This document shows, piece after piece, positions 17,248 through 25,449 of a stretch of 64,000 nt of DNA. The notes under the pieces were generated by a model. That model had not been told where the DNA came from. It saw nothing but the letters and a program-made list of their open reading frames with translations, and ran no database searches. The stretch spans positions 310,001 through 374,000 of the forward strand of contig CBDCBO010000008.1 in assembly GCA_965214335.1 (NCBI GenBank). The letters are read 5' to 3'. Position 1 is the first letter of the stretch; each line of letters starts with the position of its first letter. The position numbers were made by a program, and so were the translations under genes. Source of the DNA: Velthaea sp965214335. Its GTDB lineage: Bacteria > Vulcanimicrobiota > Vulcanimicrobiia > Vulcanimicrobiales > Vulcanimicrobiaceae.

Positions 17248-17266
17248 TGACGTTAGACACGTCATT
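17246..17266. repeat. short perfect inverted repeat
   Basis: The arms AATGACGT and ACGTCATT are 8-base perfect complements around a 5-base TAGAC spacer, overlapping the stop of the SDR fragment. No T-run follows, so it is a poor terminator. It could be an operator or a mobile-element end left in the junk between the SDR fragment and the holB duplicate. Confidence 0.4.
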
Positions 17267-17356
17267 GCTCCGGCCAAAGCCGGGAAGCGGTTCGTGTTTG
17301 TCAGCGCGATGCAAGGGTAGCCGCCTGGCTTGATCGGCAAAGCGCGGAAATGCGGA

Positions 17357-17748
17357 TTACCGCGCCGGAGCTAGGGCCATCCGAACGAGTCCGGCGACGA
17401 GCGCGGGGGTGACGTTGGTGCGCGCGATGCGCTCGGCATCGCCGATCGACACCAGCGCTCGACTCAACGCCGCCGGATCGCGCGCCGGCAAGCGTTCCAG
17501 CTCGCCCGTTTGATGAGCTCCCGCGAGTCTGAGCACGAGCCAATCGCGGGTCAAGGTCTTGATCGTATCGAGTCCGTCTCAAGCGTACCGCGCGTCGCCC
17601 AGCCGGAATGATCGGCTTCCCGGCCGGCAACCGCCGCATAGAACCACGCCACGGCCGCATCGCGTGTTTCGCCCTCGCCGGCGTCGAGATACGCTTTGGC
17701 GCGCGTGATGCTGCCGTTGCCGATCTCGGCGGCGCGTTGCGCATCATC
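17357..17748 (-). pseudogene. duplicated 3' end of holB (DNA polymerase III delta')
   Basis: Positions 17375-17748 match 21832-22227 inside the intact holB gene, in the same orientation, with about a dozen substitutions by eye (roughly 97 % identity). The copy lacks a block of about 21 bases found near 21980 and has one further single-base deletion near 17578, which breaks the frame. It keeps its own stop codon (TAA at 17357) and ends LVRMALAPAR, while the real gene ends LVRMALAPLR. It carries only the C-terminal 130 codons, so it cannot be a working delta' subunit. It forms one side of a direct repeat around the 17.75-21.83 kb segment. Confidence 0.9.
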
Positions 17749-17846
17749 GGCTTGAGCACTTATTAAGGACAACCCATGGTGCGCAGTGCAATTGGTGACT
17801 CAACGGGCGATCTCTGTTCCCTCTGGTAAAAATAGGCCGTATCATC

Positions 17847-18110
17847 GTAAGCGTCGTTTAGTGACCGTCTTGCTTACTGTCCCATCGTCCACGATGATGG
17901 AAAGAACATTTCATCAATCATCGTGAGGAGTTCATGGCAGCAAAGCCTGCATCAATATATCGCACACCGCGCCGCAGTTGGCCGCCGGAGGAGAAGCGTC
18001 GAATCGTTAAACCGACGCTGCTTGAGGGCTCGTCGTTAGTCGCAACTGCGCACGCATTCGGGTTTCATCCGAATAACTGGTATTTGTGGAAGGCGCTCTG
18101 CGGTGGTGGA
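17847..18110 (+). mobile_element. IS66-family left end with truncated transposase accessory gene
   Basis: The sequence GTAAGCGTCGTTTAG at 17847 has the GTAAGCG start typical of IS66 terminal repeats. It is followed by the gene at 17934 (GTGAGGAG ribosome binding site, ATG), whose first 60 codons read RTPRRSWPPEEKRRIVK, then GSSLVATAHAFGFHPNNWYLWK. This is the helix-turn-helix TnpA/OrfA of IS66 elements. After about codon 60 the similarity ends and the frame stops at 18179. No TnpB or TnpC and no right end were seen, so this is a deletion remnant. Confidence 0.65.
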
Positions 18111-18179
18111 AGCTTGGCGCATCGACAAAGCCCGCGCGCCGCGTTGCTGGCTAGGCAGCTAACACTACATTTCTTCTAA

Positions 18180-18452
18180 TGCAACCGCGTCCGAAACGCC
18201 GCGGCCCCGTTGAAGCGATACGTCGCGGGAACGACATCGAGAAAATCATCCGGCATCCGCGTTCGATTCACGGCGCGACCAGTCGCGGTGGCCCAAGCAG
18301 CGATGACAGACTGCCGGAACTTACGGTGCCGAGGCGCATGCCCCGCCGGTGAGGCCCCAAGCATCATAACTCCATCATGACGCCGCCGCCGCGAGCGTGT
18401 ATGCTCAAACAGTACCGGTAATCCGACCGGACAGCAGCGCAAGGAGAAAGAA
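18180..18452. other. intergenic stretch without a recognisable gene
   Basis: A minus-strand frame (18442-18176) ends with PDDFLDVVPATYRFNGAAAF and a stop. It could be the tail of a gene cut by the IS66 remnant, but I do not recognise it. The right part, up to the AAGGAG ribosome binding site at about 18441, presumably holds the promoter of the tautomerase gene. Confidence 0.4.
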
Positions 18453-18689
18453 ATGCCGTTAATTCAAGTCAGCGTGGTCAAGGGTGTATTTTCCGGAGAG
18501 CAAAAGAACCAGATGATATCGCGGTTGACCGACGCGATGGTGTCCGTGGAGGGCGAGAACATGCGTGCCGTCACGTGGGTAAAGATCGATGAAATCGAGA
18601 GCGGTGATTGGGGGATCGGCGGACAAGCGCTGACGACCGAGGCTGTCCTTTCGTTGGCCGCCGGAAAAACGCCGGTAGCCGCCGGATGA
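18453..18689 (+). CDS. 4-oxalocrotonate tautomerase family protein
   Basis: This is a 78-residue member of the tautomerase superfamily. After Met removal the chain starts with the catalytic Pro1 (PLIQVSVVKG), followed by the usual FSGEQKNQMISRLTDAMVSVEGE helix and the VTWVKIDEIESGDWGIGG strand region. In the family Pro1 acts as a general base on enol/keto substrates; the substrate here is unknown. A strong ribosome binding site (AAGGAGAAAGAA) precedes the ATG. The stop overlaps the ATG of the next gene (ATGA at 18686), so the enzyme is coupled to the large regulator. It is on the island flanked by the holB duplication. Confidence 0.88.
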   Translation: MPLIQVSVVKGVFSGEQKNQMISRLTDAMVSVEGENMRAVTWVKIDEIESGDWGIGGQALTTEAVLSLAAGKTPVAAG

Positions 18690-20653
18690 TCGCGCCGCCG
18701 TTCGTCGGGCGTGACCGGGAACTCCCCTTCGTCGGTCGCGACGAGGAACTCGAGTTTCTCGACCGCCTGACGACGGCGCCGTTGCCATCGATCACCTTCG
18801 TCAACGGGATCGGCGGCATTGGGAAGTCGAGCCTGCTCGACGCTTTTACGCAGCGTCGGCGGGCCGCGGGTGCCGTTGTCGTACGCATCGATTGCCGCTT
18901 GGTAGAACCAACGGACGCCGGTTTCTTTCGAGAACTGCGATGCGCGGCGGGCGGCGACATCAGCTCGTGCGAGGACGCGGCTCGAAGGCTGGGCGAACTC
19001 GGCAGCGTGATGCTCGTCCTCGACGACATCGACGTGCTGCGTCTGCTGGACACGTGGTTGCGCCGCACCTTTATCCCGGCGCTGCCACCGAACGTGCACG
19101 TCGTCGCCAGCGGTCGCGATGCTCCGCTATCGGCGTGGGTGCAGATGCCCTGGCGCGGTGCGTTCCGGACGCTTGAACTCGCGCCGCTTACGGACTTCGC
19201 GGCCTTCGCGCTACTGGCGGCCGGTGGGGTCGAGGCAGCGCAAGCCGCGCGAGTCAACCGAATCGCTCGCGGTCATCCACTCGCCCTGACGCTAGCGGCG
19301 ATAACGCTTCAACGCGTCGTTGACGACCCGGCGCTCGAGGAGCTGGCCTTCCACCGCATCGTCGAGGAACTCGCGCGCCGGCATTTAGCCGACATCAATG
19401 ACCCGGTCACGCGACGCGCGGTTGAGGCAGCGGCCGTACTTCGATCGGTGACGGCGCCTTTGCTCGGCGCGATGTTGCCCGACGTGGCGCCGGGCGACGC
19501 GTACGAGCGCCTGCGCCGGCTGCCGATCATGCGACTAAGCCGAGACGGATTGCAACTTCACGACACGGTGCGCGTGGCGATCGCACGCGAATTGCGCAGC
19601 TCCGACCCGCAGCGCTACACCAGCCTGCGCCGTGCATGCTGGAGCCGCTTGACCCGCGATTTGCGCACGGCGCCACCGTCCGAACTTTGGCGGGCTACCG
19701 CGGACCTGCTGTATCTGCTCGAAAATTCCGTGGTCCGCGAAGCGTTCTTTCCATCGGGAGCACAGCGCTATGCGGTCGAGCCGGCCCGCGCCGCCGATAA
19801 ACCCGCGATCTTCGATATAGCCGCGCTACATGAACAGCCAGCTGCGCTCGCCGCACTCGCCGGGTGGTGGAAACACATACCGGACGCCTTTCACGTTGTC
19901 CGTGAACGCAACGGCGAGGTGGCCGGCTACTATATTCTAGCAGAGGCTGCGTGCTTCGGGCCGACCCAAGCGAGCGATGATCCGGTGCTCGCGCAATGGT
20001 TGGCTCATCTTGCCGCCAACCCGGTTGCCGCCGGCGAGCGTGTCCTGTTCTTGCGCCGCTGGCTGTCGCGCGCCGACGGCGAAACTCCCGGCGCGGTTCA
20101 AGCGACGTGTTGGCTCGATATCAAACGCGCGTACATGGAATATCGCACCCATCTGCGACGTGTCTACCTTGCGGTCCGCGACCTCACACCGTATGCAGCA
20201 GCGGCGGCGCAACTTGGCTTCGTCGTACTCGACGCATGCCGGATCACCATCGCCGACGTGCCGTACGACACGGCGATGCTCGAATTCGGTCCGGGTTCCG
20301 TCGACGGTTGGTTTGCCAAGCTCGTCGCCGCCGAGTTCGGGATCGCGACGAGCAGCTTGCTCGACGTCGGAGCTCGGGAACTCGTCGTCGGTTCGCGTCG
20401 CGCGCCGCTGACGCGCCGGGAATTTGATACGTTTTATTACTTGGTGCAACGCGCGGGGAACGTCGTCGAGCGCGAAGAGATCATCGCGGACGTTTGGGGC
20501 GACGACGCCGATGTGGCCAGTAACGTTGTCGACGTGATCGTCCGTTCGCTGCGCAAGAAGCTCGCCGAGCGCGCGAACGTCATCGAAACTATTTCAGGAA
20601 TCGGCTACCGACTACGCGACGGCGAACCGGCGAACGGCGCCGCAGGAAGCTGA
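18686..20653 (+). CDS. STAND/AAA-type ATPase with C-terminal OmpR/PhoB winged helix
   Basis: This 655-residue protein has an N-terminal P-loop NTPase (GIGGIGKSS at residues 41-49; Walker B VMLVLDDID at about 108-116) followed by a helical region typical of signal-transduction ATPases. A middle part (about 370-560) contains VRERNGEVAGYYILAEAA and DTAMLEFGPGSVDGW, which look like a degenerate GNAT-type fold. The C-terminus (about 567-640) is a winged helix: LTRREFDTFYYLVQR, REEIIADVWGDD, VDVIVRSLRKKL and ISGIGYRL, as in OmpR/PhoB regulators. No receiver domain is present. The start ATG overlaps the tautomerase stop. The first 25 residues repeat FVGRD-E-L twice. The signal and target promoters are unknown. 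Confidence 0.8.
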   Translation: MIAPPFVGRDRELPFVGRDEELEFLDRLTTAPLPSITFVNGIGGIGKSSLLDAFTQRRRAAGAVVVRIDCRLVEPTDAGFFRELRCAAGGDISSCEDAARRLGELGSVMLVLDDIDVLRLLDTWLRRTFIPALPPNVHVVASGRDAPLSAWVQMPWRGAFRTLELAPLTDFAAFALLAAGGVEAAQAARVNRIARGHPLALTLAAITLQRVVDDPALEELAFHRIVEELARRHLADINDPVTRRAVEAAAVLRSVTAPLLGAMLPDVAPGDAYERLRRLPIMRLSRDGLQLHDTVRVAIARELRSSDPQRYTSLRRACWSRLTRDLRTAPPSELWRATADLLYLLENSVVREAFFPSGAQRYAVEPARAADKPAIFDIAALHEQPAALAALAGWWKHIPDAFHVVRERNGEVAGYYILAEAACFGPTQASDDPVLAQWLAHLAANPVAAGERVLFLRRWLSRADGETPGAVQATCWLDIKRAYMEYRTHLRRVYLAVRDLTPYAAAAAQLGFVVLDACRITIADVPYDTAMLEFGPGSVDGWFAKLVAAEFGIATSSLLDVGARELVVGSRRAPLTRREFDTFYYLVQRAGNVVEREEIIADVWGDDADVASNVVDVIVRSLRKKLAERANVIETISGIGYRLRDGEPANGAAGS

Positions 20654-20730
20654 CCCGGCGGCCGTTGGTGCTTTAATGAAGCCGTATCGAGGGAGCAGTC
20701 AATCAGTAGAGCGGCGTATGCCGCCTTCTA

Positions 20731-21671
20731 TCAGCTACGTCGCAACGCAAGGACCAATTCTACTTTCGGTCGCGTGTAAGTTACGTAAACCAAATTGCGC
20801 TCTTGCGCAATTTGCCACTTCGTCTTTGCCAGGAAGTCCCACGGCAGATTATCATGTTCGAGGATGAACACACGATTATCTTCTAACCTTTTCGCACGAT
20901 GTATTGAACTGAACGTAACGTCAGCACTCTGCTCGCTAAAAGCGCCTTTATATCGCACAAAAAGCCGCAACGTCGATCCGCGCCTCCCATCCGTCCCAGC
21001 CTGCCTTAATGCTCGAACCTTGTCCTGTAATTCTTGACTCCCATCCTGATCGTTTTGCAGCTCAGCAAGCCGTCGATCCCGATATGCGTTCAACACCGCC
21101 ACACTGAAGTTTCCAGCGCCAGTCCTGACAACGTTCTTAACGAGCTTGATTAGGGAGTCGCAAAGCCATCGCTACCCTTCAGATGCGCCGGTATTCCACG
21201 CCTGATCACTTCCAAACATCCGCGTACCAGGGGCGACGTCGTCCGGTACAATACGAAGTCTCCAACTTGCACTTCTCCGACGACTCTGTCTCCTTTAATT
21301 TCTCGCAACTGTCCTTCGATCATATCATCGACCGTATCGTTAAGAGTAAATACGAGCTCTGACGGTGTGGCGACGATATCAGTTGGAACCGTCGTGCCGG
21401 CAGAGTAGCGATTAGGCTCTGCTTTATAGAGTCGTAATTTGGATACGTCGCCCCTGATAAGGCAGATTTCGACTGTCGTTACGTCGATTTTGTTCGTTCG
21501 AACTTCGCCGCAATCGCCCGTTACGGCAGCTAAGGCGATCTGATCTGTAACACAAACTATCCGTGCATTCCCATCTCTTTTCAACTGATCATCGATTGAC
21601 GAAAATGCACCAGAGCGCGCATCAAGAATCTCAACATCAGTCGTAACAGGAGAGTTTCCCGGCCGTATTTG
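20731..21671 (-). pseudogene. frameshifted C-terminal part of a UvrD-type helicase
   Basis: Two frames on the minus strand belong to one former gene. The upstream part (21671-21150) ends with VQVGDFVLYRTTSPLVRGC and IPAHLKGSDG, matching the UvrD segment that precedes motif V. The downstream part (about 21145-20731) holds SSIHRAKRLEDNRVFILE (motif V, normally H-x-A-K-G-L-E) and ERNLVYVTYTRPK (motif VI, normally Y-V-A-L-T-R-A). The frame changes near 21140. The N-terminal ATPase half with the Walker motifs is missing. Codon use is more AT-rich than in neighbouring genes, which suggests foreign origin. It is not functional as it stands. Confidence 0.6.
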
Positions 21672-21813
21672 TTACAACACATTGTCGCGATATCGCTCGA
21701 ATATTTACAAGCAGGAAGCCTTCACTTCTCCACATTATTCGACTTCGCGTTCCACTTTGACCTAGAAAAAACGCGCTCAAAGGTAAGCGGCGGAGGGCGC
21801 GTCCGGAACTCCT

Positions 21814-22815
21814 TTAACGTAACGGTGCCAAGGCCATCCGAACGAGTCCGGCGACGAGCGCGGGGGTGACGTTGGTGCGCGCGATGCGCTCGGCATCGCC
21901 GATCGACACCAGCGCTCGACTCAACGCCGCCGGATCGCGAGCCGGCAAGCGTTCCAGCTCGCCCGTTTGATCGCGTGCAAGGAGCGGGGCGTCAGCTCCC
22001 GCGAGTCCTAACACGAGCCAATCGCGCGTCAAGGTCTTAATCGTGTCGAGTCCGTCCTCGAGCGTACCGCGCGTCGCCCAGCCGGAATGATCGGCCTCCC
22101 GGCCGGCAACCGCCGCGTAAAACCACGCCACGGCCGCATCGCGTGTTTCGCCCTCGCCGGCGTCGAGATACGCTTTGGCGCGCGTGATGCTGCCGTTGCC
22201 GATCTCGGCCGCGCGTTGCGCATCATCAGCGGTCGCGCCATCTTGGCGCAAAACGGCGGCGATCTCGGCGCCCGCGAGCCGGCCAAACGTAACATCTACC
22301 AAGCGTGAACGAATCGTCGCGAGCAAGCGGCCGGGCTGCGCGCTCGTTACGATGAGCAGCACCTCGGTGGGCGGTTCCTCGAAGAATTTCAGCAGCGCGT
22401 TGCCCGCTTCGCGGGTGAAGTCGGCATCGCCTAAAATAAAAACTCGCTTGCCGCCGGCATACGAGTGTAACGACAGCTGACGGACCAGATCGCGCGCCGT
22501 GGCCGCTTCACTTTCGTGAAAGCCGCCGGCACCGTCGCGGTCGCCGATCTTGAGCTGACCCTCGGCGATGTAGAGATCGGGATGTGTCTTAGCCACGACC
22601 CGGACGCAGCCGGTGCACTGGCCGCAATAGCCCAGCAGCGTTGACTTCGGCGTTACGCATAATAGCGACTGCGCGAGCCGGGCGGCGAAATGCTTCTTGC
22701 CAACTCCGGCGGGACCCGAAAATAAATAGCCGTGCGAGAGCGTTTCGGCACGCAGTCCGGAAAAGAATTGCAGCGGCCCAGCGGCTCCGACGACAGCGAA
22801 CTGACCGTCGATCAT
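21814..22815 (-). CDS. holB: DNA polymerase III subunit delta' (clamp loader)
   Basis: The protein belongs to the delta'/gamma clamp-loader family. The P-loop region reads SGPAGVGKKHFAARL (about residues 33-47), with Lys-His where most active ATPases have Lys-Ser/Thr. The zinc-module cysteines CGQCTGC follow near residue 70, then AGNALLKFFEEPP, the family's sensor region (usually NALLKxLEEPP). The ATG at 22815 overlaps the tmk stop (ATGA), a common tmk-holB arrangement, and gives 333 residues. The frame is open further upstream, but that part overlaps tmk. The last 130 codons are duplicated at 17357-17748. The sequence downstream of its stop is island DNA. Confidence 0.88.
   Translation of the reverse strand: MIDGQFAVVGAAGPLQFFSGLRAETLSHGYLFSGPAGVGKKHFAARLAQSLLCVTPKSTLLGYCGQCTGCVRVVAKTHPDLYIAEGQLKIGDRDGAGGFHESEAATARDLVRQLSLHSYAGGKRVFILGDADFTREAGNALLKFFEEPPTEVLLIVTSAQPGRLLATIRSRLVDVTFGRLAGAEIAAVLRQDGATADDAQRAAEIGNGSITRAKAYLDAGEGETRDAAVAWFYAAVAGREADHSGWATRGTLEDGLDTIKTLTRDWLVLGLAGADAPLLARDQTGELERLPARDPAALSRALVSIGDAERIARTNVTPALVAGLVRMALAPLR
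21832..22227 (-). repeat. direct repeat partner of the holB 3'-end duplicate
   Basis: This 396-base segment inside holB is the intact copy of the sequence repeated at 17375-17748 (374 bases). Both copies have the same orientation, so they bracket the 4-kb segment with the IS66 remnant, the tautomerase-regulator pair and the helicase fragment. The repeat is far longer than a usual attachment core. That makes duplication by homologous or illegitimate recombination, or capture of a holB end by an element, more likely than a simple integrase site. Confidence 0.85.
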
Positions 22816-23429
22816 AGCGGTGCGACCGCTAGCCGGCGGGTGACGATCTGCACTGCCGTGGCGATCAAGACAGCGGGGTCTTCGCACCCGTCGAGCGTGA
22901 TGATCCGGTCGAACCGTTGAGCCAGCTCAAGATAGCCGGCCCGCACGCGTTCGTGGAAACCATCGTCCTCGCGTTCCAACCGGTCCGGGACGCCGCGCTG
23001 CCGCACGCGCTCGCGTGAAACGGCGGCCGGGACGTCGAGCAGGAACGTCACGTCGGGTGCGATTGATTGTGTCGCGACGAGCGACAACCGAATCAGCATC
23101 TCGATATCGAGCCCGCGACCGTAGCCTTGATAGGCAATCGTCGCATCAAAGAAACGATCGCACAAAATGACCGCGCCGGTCTTGAGGGCCGGTGCAAGAT
23201 GTTCGGCCACGAGTTGCGCGCGCGACGCGTTCATCAAAAACGCTTCGGCCAACGGATCAATCCGCGCGCCCGGATCGACGAAAATCGCACGGATGGCGTC
23301 ACCGAAGGGCGTGCCGCCCGGCTCGCGCATCACGATGACGTCGGTACCGCCCGAACGCAGCACCGTCGCGAGGCCGGCAATCAACGTCGATTTGCCGGCC
23401 GCCTCTATGCCCTCGAACGAGATGAACAC
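22812..23429 (-). CDS. tmk: thymidylate kinase
   Basis: The enzyme phosphorylates dTMP to dTDP. The P-loop FEGIEAAGKST is at residues 5-15. The DR-motif region reads ILCDRFFDATIAYQGYGR, as in bacterial TMP kinases (dTMP binding), and the LID-region arginines appear in VSRERVRQRG. The 205-residue length is normal. The ATG start is unambiguous because the family N-terminus MFISFEGIEAAGK begins there. Its stop overlaps the holB start by 4 bases. The next gene on the same strand lies about 140 bases upstream. Confidence 0.95.
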   Translation of the reverse strand: MFISFEGIEAAGKSTLIAGLATVLRSGGTDVIVMREPGGTPFGDAIRAIFVDPGARIDPLAEAFLMNASRAQLVAEHLAPALKTGAVILCDRFFDATIAYQGYGRGLDIEMLIRLSLVATQSIAPDVTFLLDVPAAVSRERVRQRGVPDRLEREDDGFHERVRAGYLELAQRFDRIITLDGCEDPAVLIATAVQIVTRRLAVAPL

Positions 23430-23568
23430 GTGTTTCTATTGGCACGTCCATCGGGCGTCGCCTTTCCGGTGCAGCCTGCGGAACGTTTAGAGAAACCCGC
23501 CGTGATCGACGCTGAGTACGGGCAATTTCGGGAGCAGCCCAACGGTAGACTTCGACGAAGCGGAATCC

Positions 23569-25149
23569 CTACAGTTCGGTGCCGCGATAGATTTGCACGC
23601 GCCGATTTGGTTCCAGGCCGGTACTGCGCGATTGCAGCCGGTATTTCTCGGCGACTTGATGTTGCATGCGCCGGATATACGATGACTGCGGCGTCAATTC
23701 GATCGCCCGGCTGTCGAGCAGCACCTGATACACCGCTTCCTCGGCTTCGCGCATGGCGATCTCCTCGTTGTCGATCGTCGGCAGGTCGAAAACGTCCTTG
23801 AGCGCGGTCTGGATCTGCGTTGTCGTGTTCGTCTTGATCGAATAGATCGGAATGTTTTCCGCAGCGATGGTTTTGAGCCGGTCGGATTCTTTGCGTTCGA
23901 GTGTTTTGAGCGTCAGCACGACGTCGGCGTCATCCCACTTGCGCGCGATCGACGCATTGACGCGCAAGTTGTGTACCGCGCGCTCGATTTTGTTGCGCGA
24001 CACACCATACGGAAAGATCAGAAGCGGTTTATCTTGCTCGTCGGTCGCAACGCCGCCGGTCGAACCCAAGAACAATTCATCTTCGCGCTGTTGCTGCGGG
24101 CGCGGATCGCGCGGCTTGCCGACGGCTTCGGCGACCGCCTCTTGCAGCACCGACACGGCGCCTCCCGGTAAGCGTTGACGAACTTCGGGTTGCGGTGTAT
24201 AGCCGCGCAGCAGCGCATCGACGACATCGCTGACGTTGGTGTGAATCGCCAGCCGATCCCGGTCCTGAATTTCAATGAGCACGTCGAATGTCGGCGGAGC
24301 TTTGCGCTCGAGCACCGTCTTGCGCGTGCCGCGCCGGCGGGCTTCTTCATCCGACAACGTAACGGCGCTGATGCCGCCCATCAAATCCGACAACGTCGGA
24401 TTCATGAGTAAGTTTTCCAACGTCTGCCCGTGCGCGGTACCGATGAGTTGCACGCCGCGCTCGGCAATCGTGCGCGCCGCGAGCGACTCCGCCTCGGTGC
24501 CGATCTCATCGATCACAATCACTTGCGGCATATGGTTTTCGACCGCTTCGATCATCACGTTATGCTGCAACGCCGGATCGGCAACCGGCATGCGCCGCGC
24601 GTGACCGATGCCGGCATGCGGAATATCGCCGTCGCCGGCGATTTCATTCGACGTGTCGACAATGACGACGCGCTTGCGATCTTCGCTTAGTACGCGCGCG
24701 CATTCACGCAGCATCGTGGTTTTGCCGACGCCCGGCCGGCCGAGCAAACAAATCGACTTGCCGCTGCGGATCACATCGAGGATAATGTCGATGGTGCCAT
24801 ACACCGCGCGACCCACGCGGCAGGTCAGGCCGACGATTTTACCCGTCCGATTCTTGATCGCGCTGATCCGGTGCAGCGTCTTTTCGATACCGGCACGGTT
24901 GTCGGCGCCGAAGGGCGACAGCCGGGATACCACGTGCGCGATGTCTTCCGCTGTCACGAAGTGATCTGACAGGAAGACGAAGTCGTCTTCAAAACGGGCT
25001 TCGGGCGGCCGCCCCAGATCGAGCACCACTTCGATCACGTTTTCAATGTTGGGAAGGCGGACGAGCGCCTGGCGGAGGGGGAGAGGGAAGATATCGAGGA
25101 GCTGCGTCAGCTCCCGGTTCGGCGCGAAGGACTCGGCGTTAACAGCCAA
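23569..25149 (-). CDS. Ycf45/SpoIIIAA-like ATPase with R3H domain
   Basis: The protein is 526 residues. The N-terminal third leads to a P-loop LLGRPGVGKTT at residues 135-145, with Walker B VIVIDEIG near 225, in the arrangement of SpoIIIAA and chloroplast Ycf45 proteins (secretion-ATPase-like fold). The HGQTLENLL segment after Walker B is also typical. A linker with PQQQREDE follows. The end (about 460-526) contains ELTPQSSYIRRMQHQVA, an R3H-like single-strand nucleic-acid-binding domain. In cyanobacteria and plastids the function is not settled; a nucleic-acid-linked ATPase is the cautious reading. It is divergent from the ammonium transporter gene across a 300-base gap. Confidence 0.87.
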   Translation of the reverse strand: MAVNAESFAPNRELTQLLDIFPLPLRQALVRLPNIENVIEVVLDLGRPPEARFEDDFVFLSDHFVTAEDIAHVVSRLSPFGADNRAGIEKTLHRISAIKNRTGKIVGLTCRVGRAVYGTIDIILDVIRSGKSICLLGRPGVGKTTMLRECARVLSEDRKRVVIVDTSNEIAGDGDIPHAGIGHARRMPVADPALQHNVMIEAVENHMPQVIVIDEIGTEAESLAARTIAERGVQLIGTAHGQTLENLLMNPTLSDLMGGISAVTLSDEEARRRGTRKTVLERKAPPTFDVLIEIQDRDRLAIHTNVSDVVDALLRGYTPQPEVRQRLPGGAVSVLQEAVAEAVGKPRDPRPQQQREDELFLGSTGGVATDEQDKPLLIFPYGVSRNKIERAVHNLRVNASIARKWDDADVVLTLKTLERKESDRLKTIAAENIPIYSIKTNTTTQIQTALKDVFDLPTIDNEEIAMREAEEAVYQVLLDSRAIELTPQSSYIRRMQHQVAEKYRLQSRSTGLEPNRRVQIYRGTEL

Positions 25150-25449
25150 CTTCCATCCTCATTCGACTGATGTTCGCAGCCACCGTCGCGCGGCGCTGCG
25201 ACAAAGACGGCTTCGGGGGGCTTCCAGGCAGCCCTTTTCAGCCTCGGCTGCCGGAGCGGCGGCTCGTCGGCGTCGATCTCCATGACGCAACGCGCACCAG
25301 CGAAAGGCACCAACTCTTGAATCGGCCACCAGCATGTCGCCGGAGGCTCACGCCCACATCGCCAATATGTAATATATACATTAAGAGCGGCGAACGAACC
25401 ATCTGTTACGCGCTTGTCGAATGCATGGTAACTTGGCACGGGCTATCCT
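25150..25449. other. divergent intergenic region between Ycf45-like gene and amt
   Basis: No credible gene is present; frames open on either strand here have no family-like content. The right half turns AT-rich (ATATGTAATATATACATTAAG, split around 25364-25384) and probably holds the amt promoter and an operator-like palindrome. The left half presumably holds the promoter of the Ycf45-like gene. Confidence 0.5.
25367..25381. promoter_or_regulatory. operator-like palindrome upstream of amt
   Basis: ATGTA-ATATA-TACAT is a perfect 5-base inverted repeat in an AT-rich patch 69 bases before the amt start, within otherwise GC-rich DNA. Its position fits a regulator site for nitrogen control, but the sequence is not the NtrC (GCAC-N7-GTGC) or GlnR consensus, so the regulator is unknown. 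Confidence 0.4.

Noticed and set aside
18176..18442. Minus-strand frame ending VPATYRFNGAAAF as a gene
   Set aside because: No recognisable domain, a basic low-complexity start, and location next to an IS remnant; kept only as a possible fragment.
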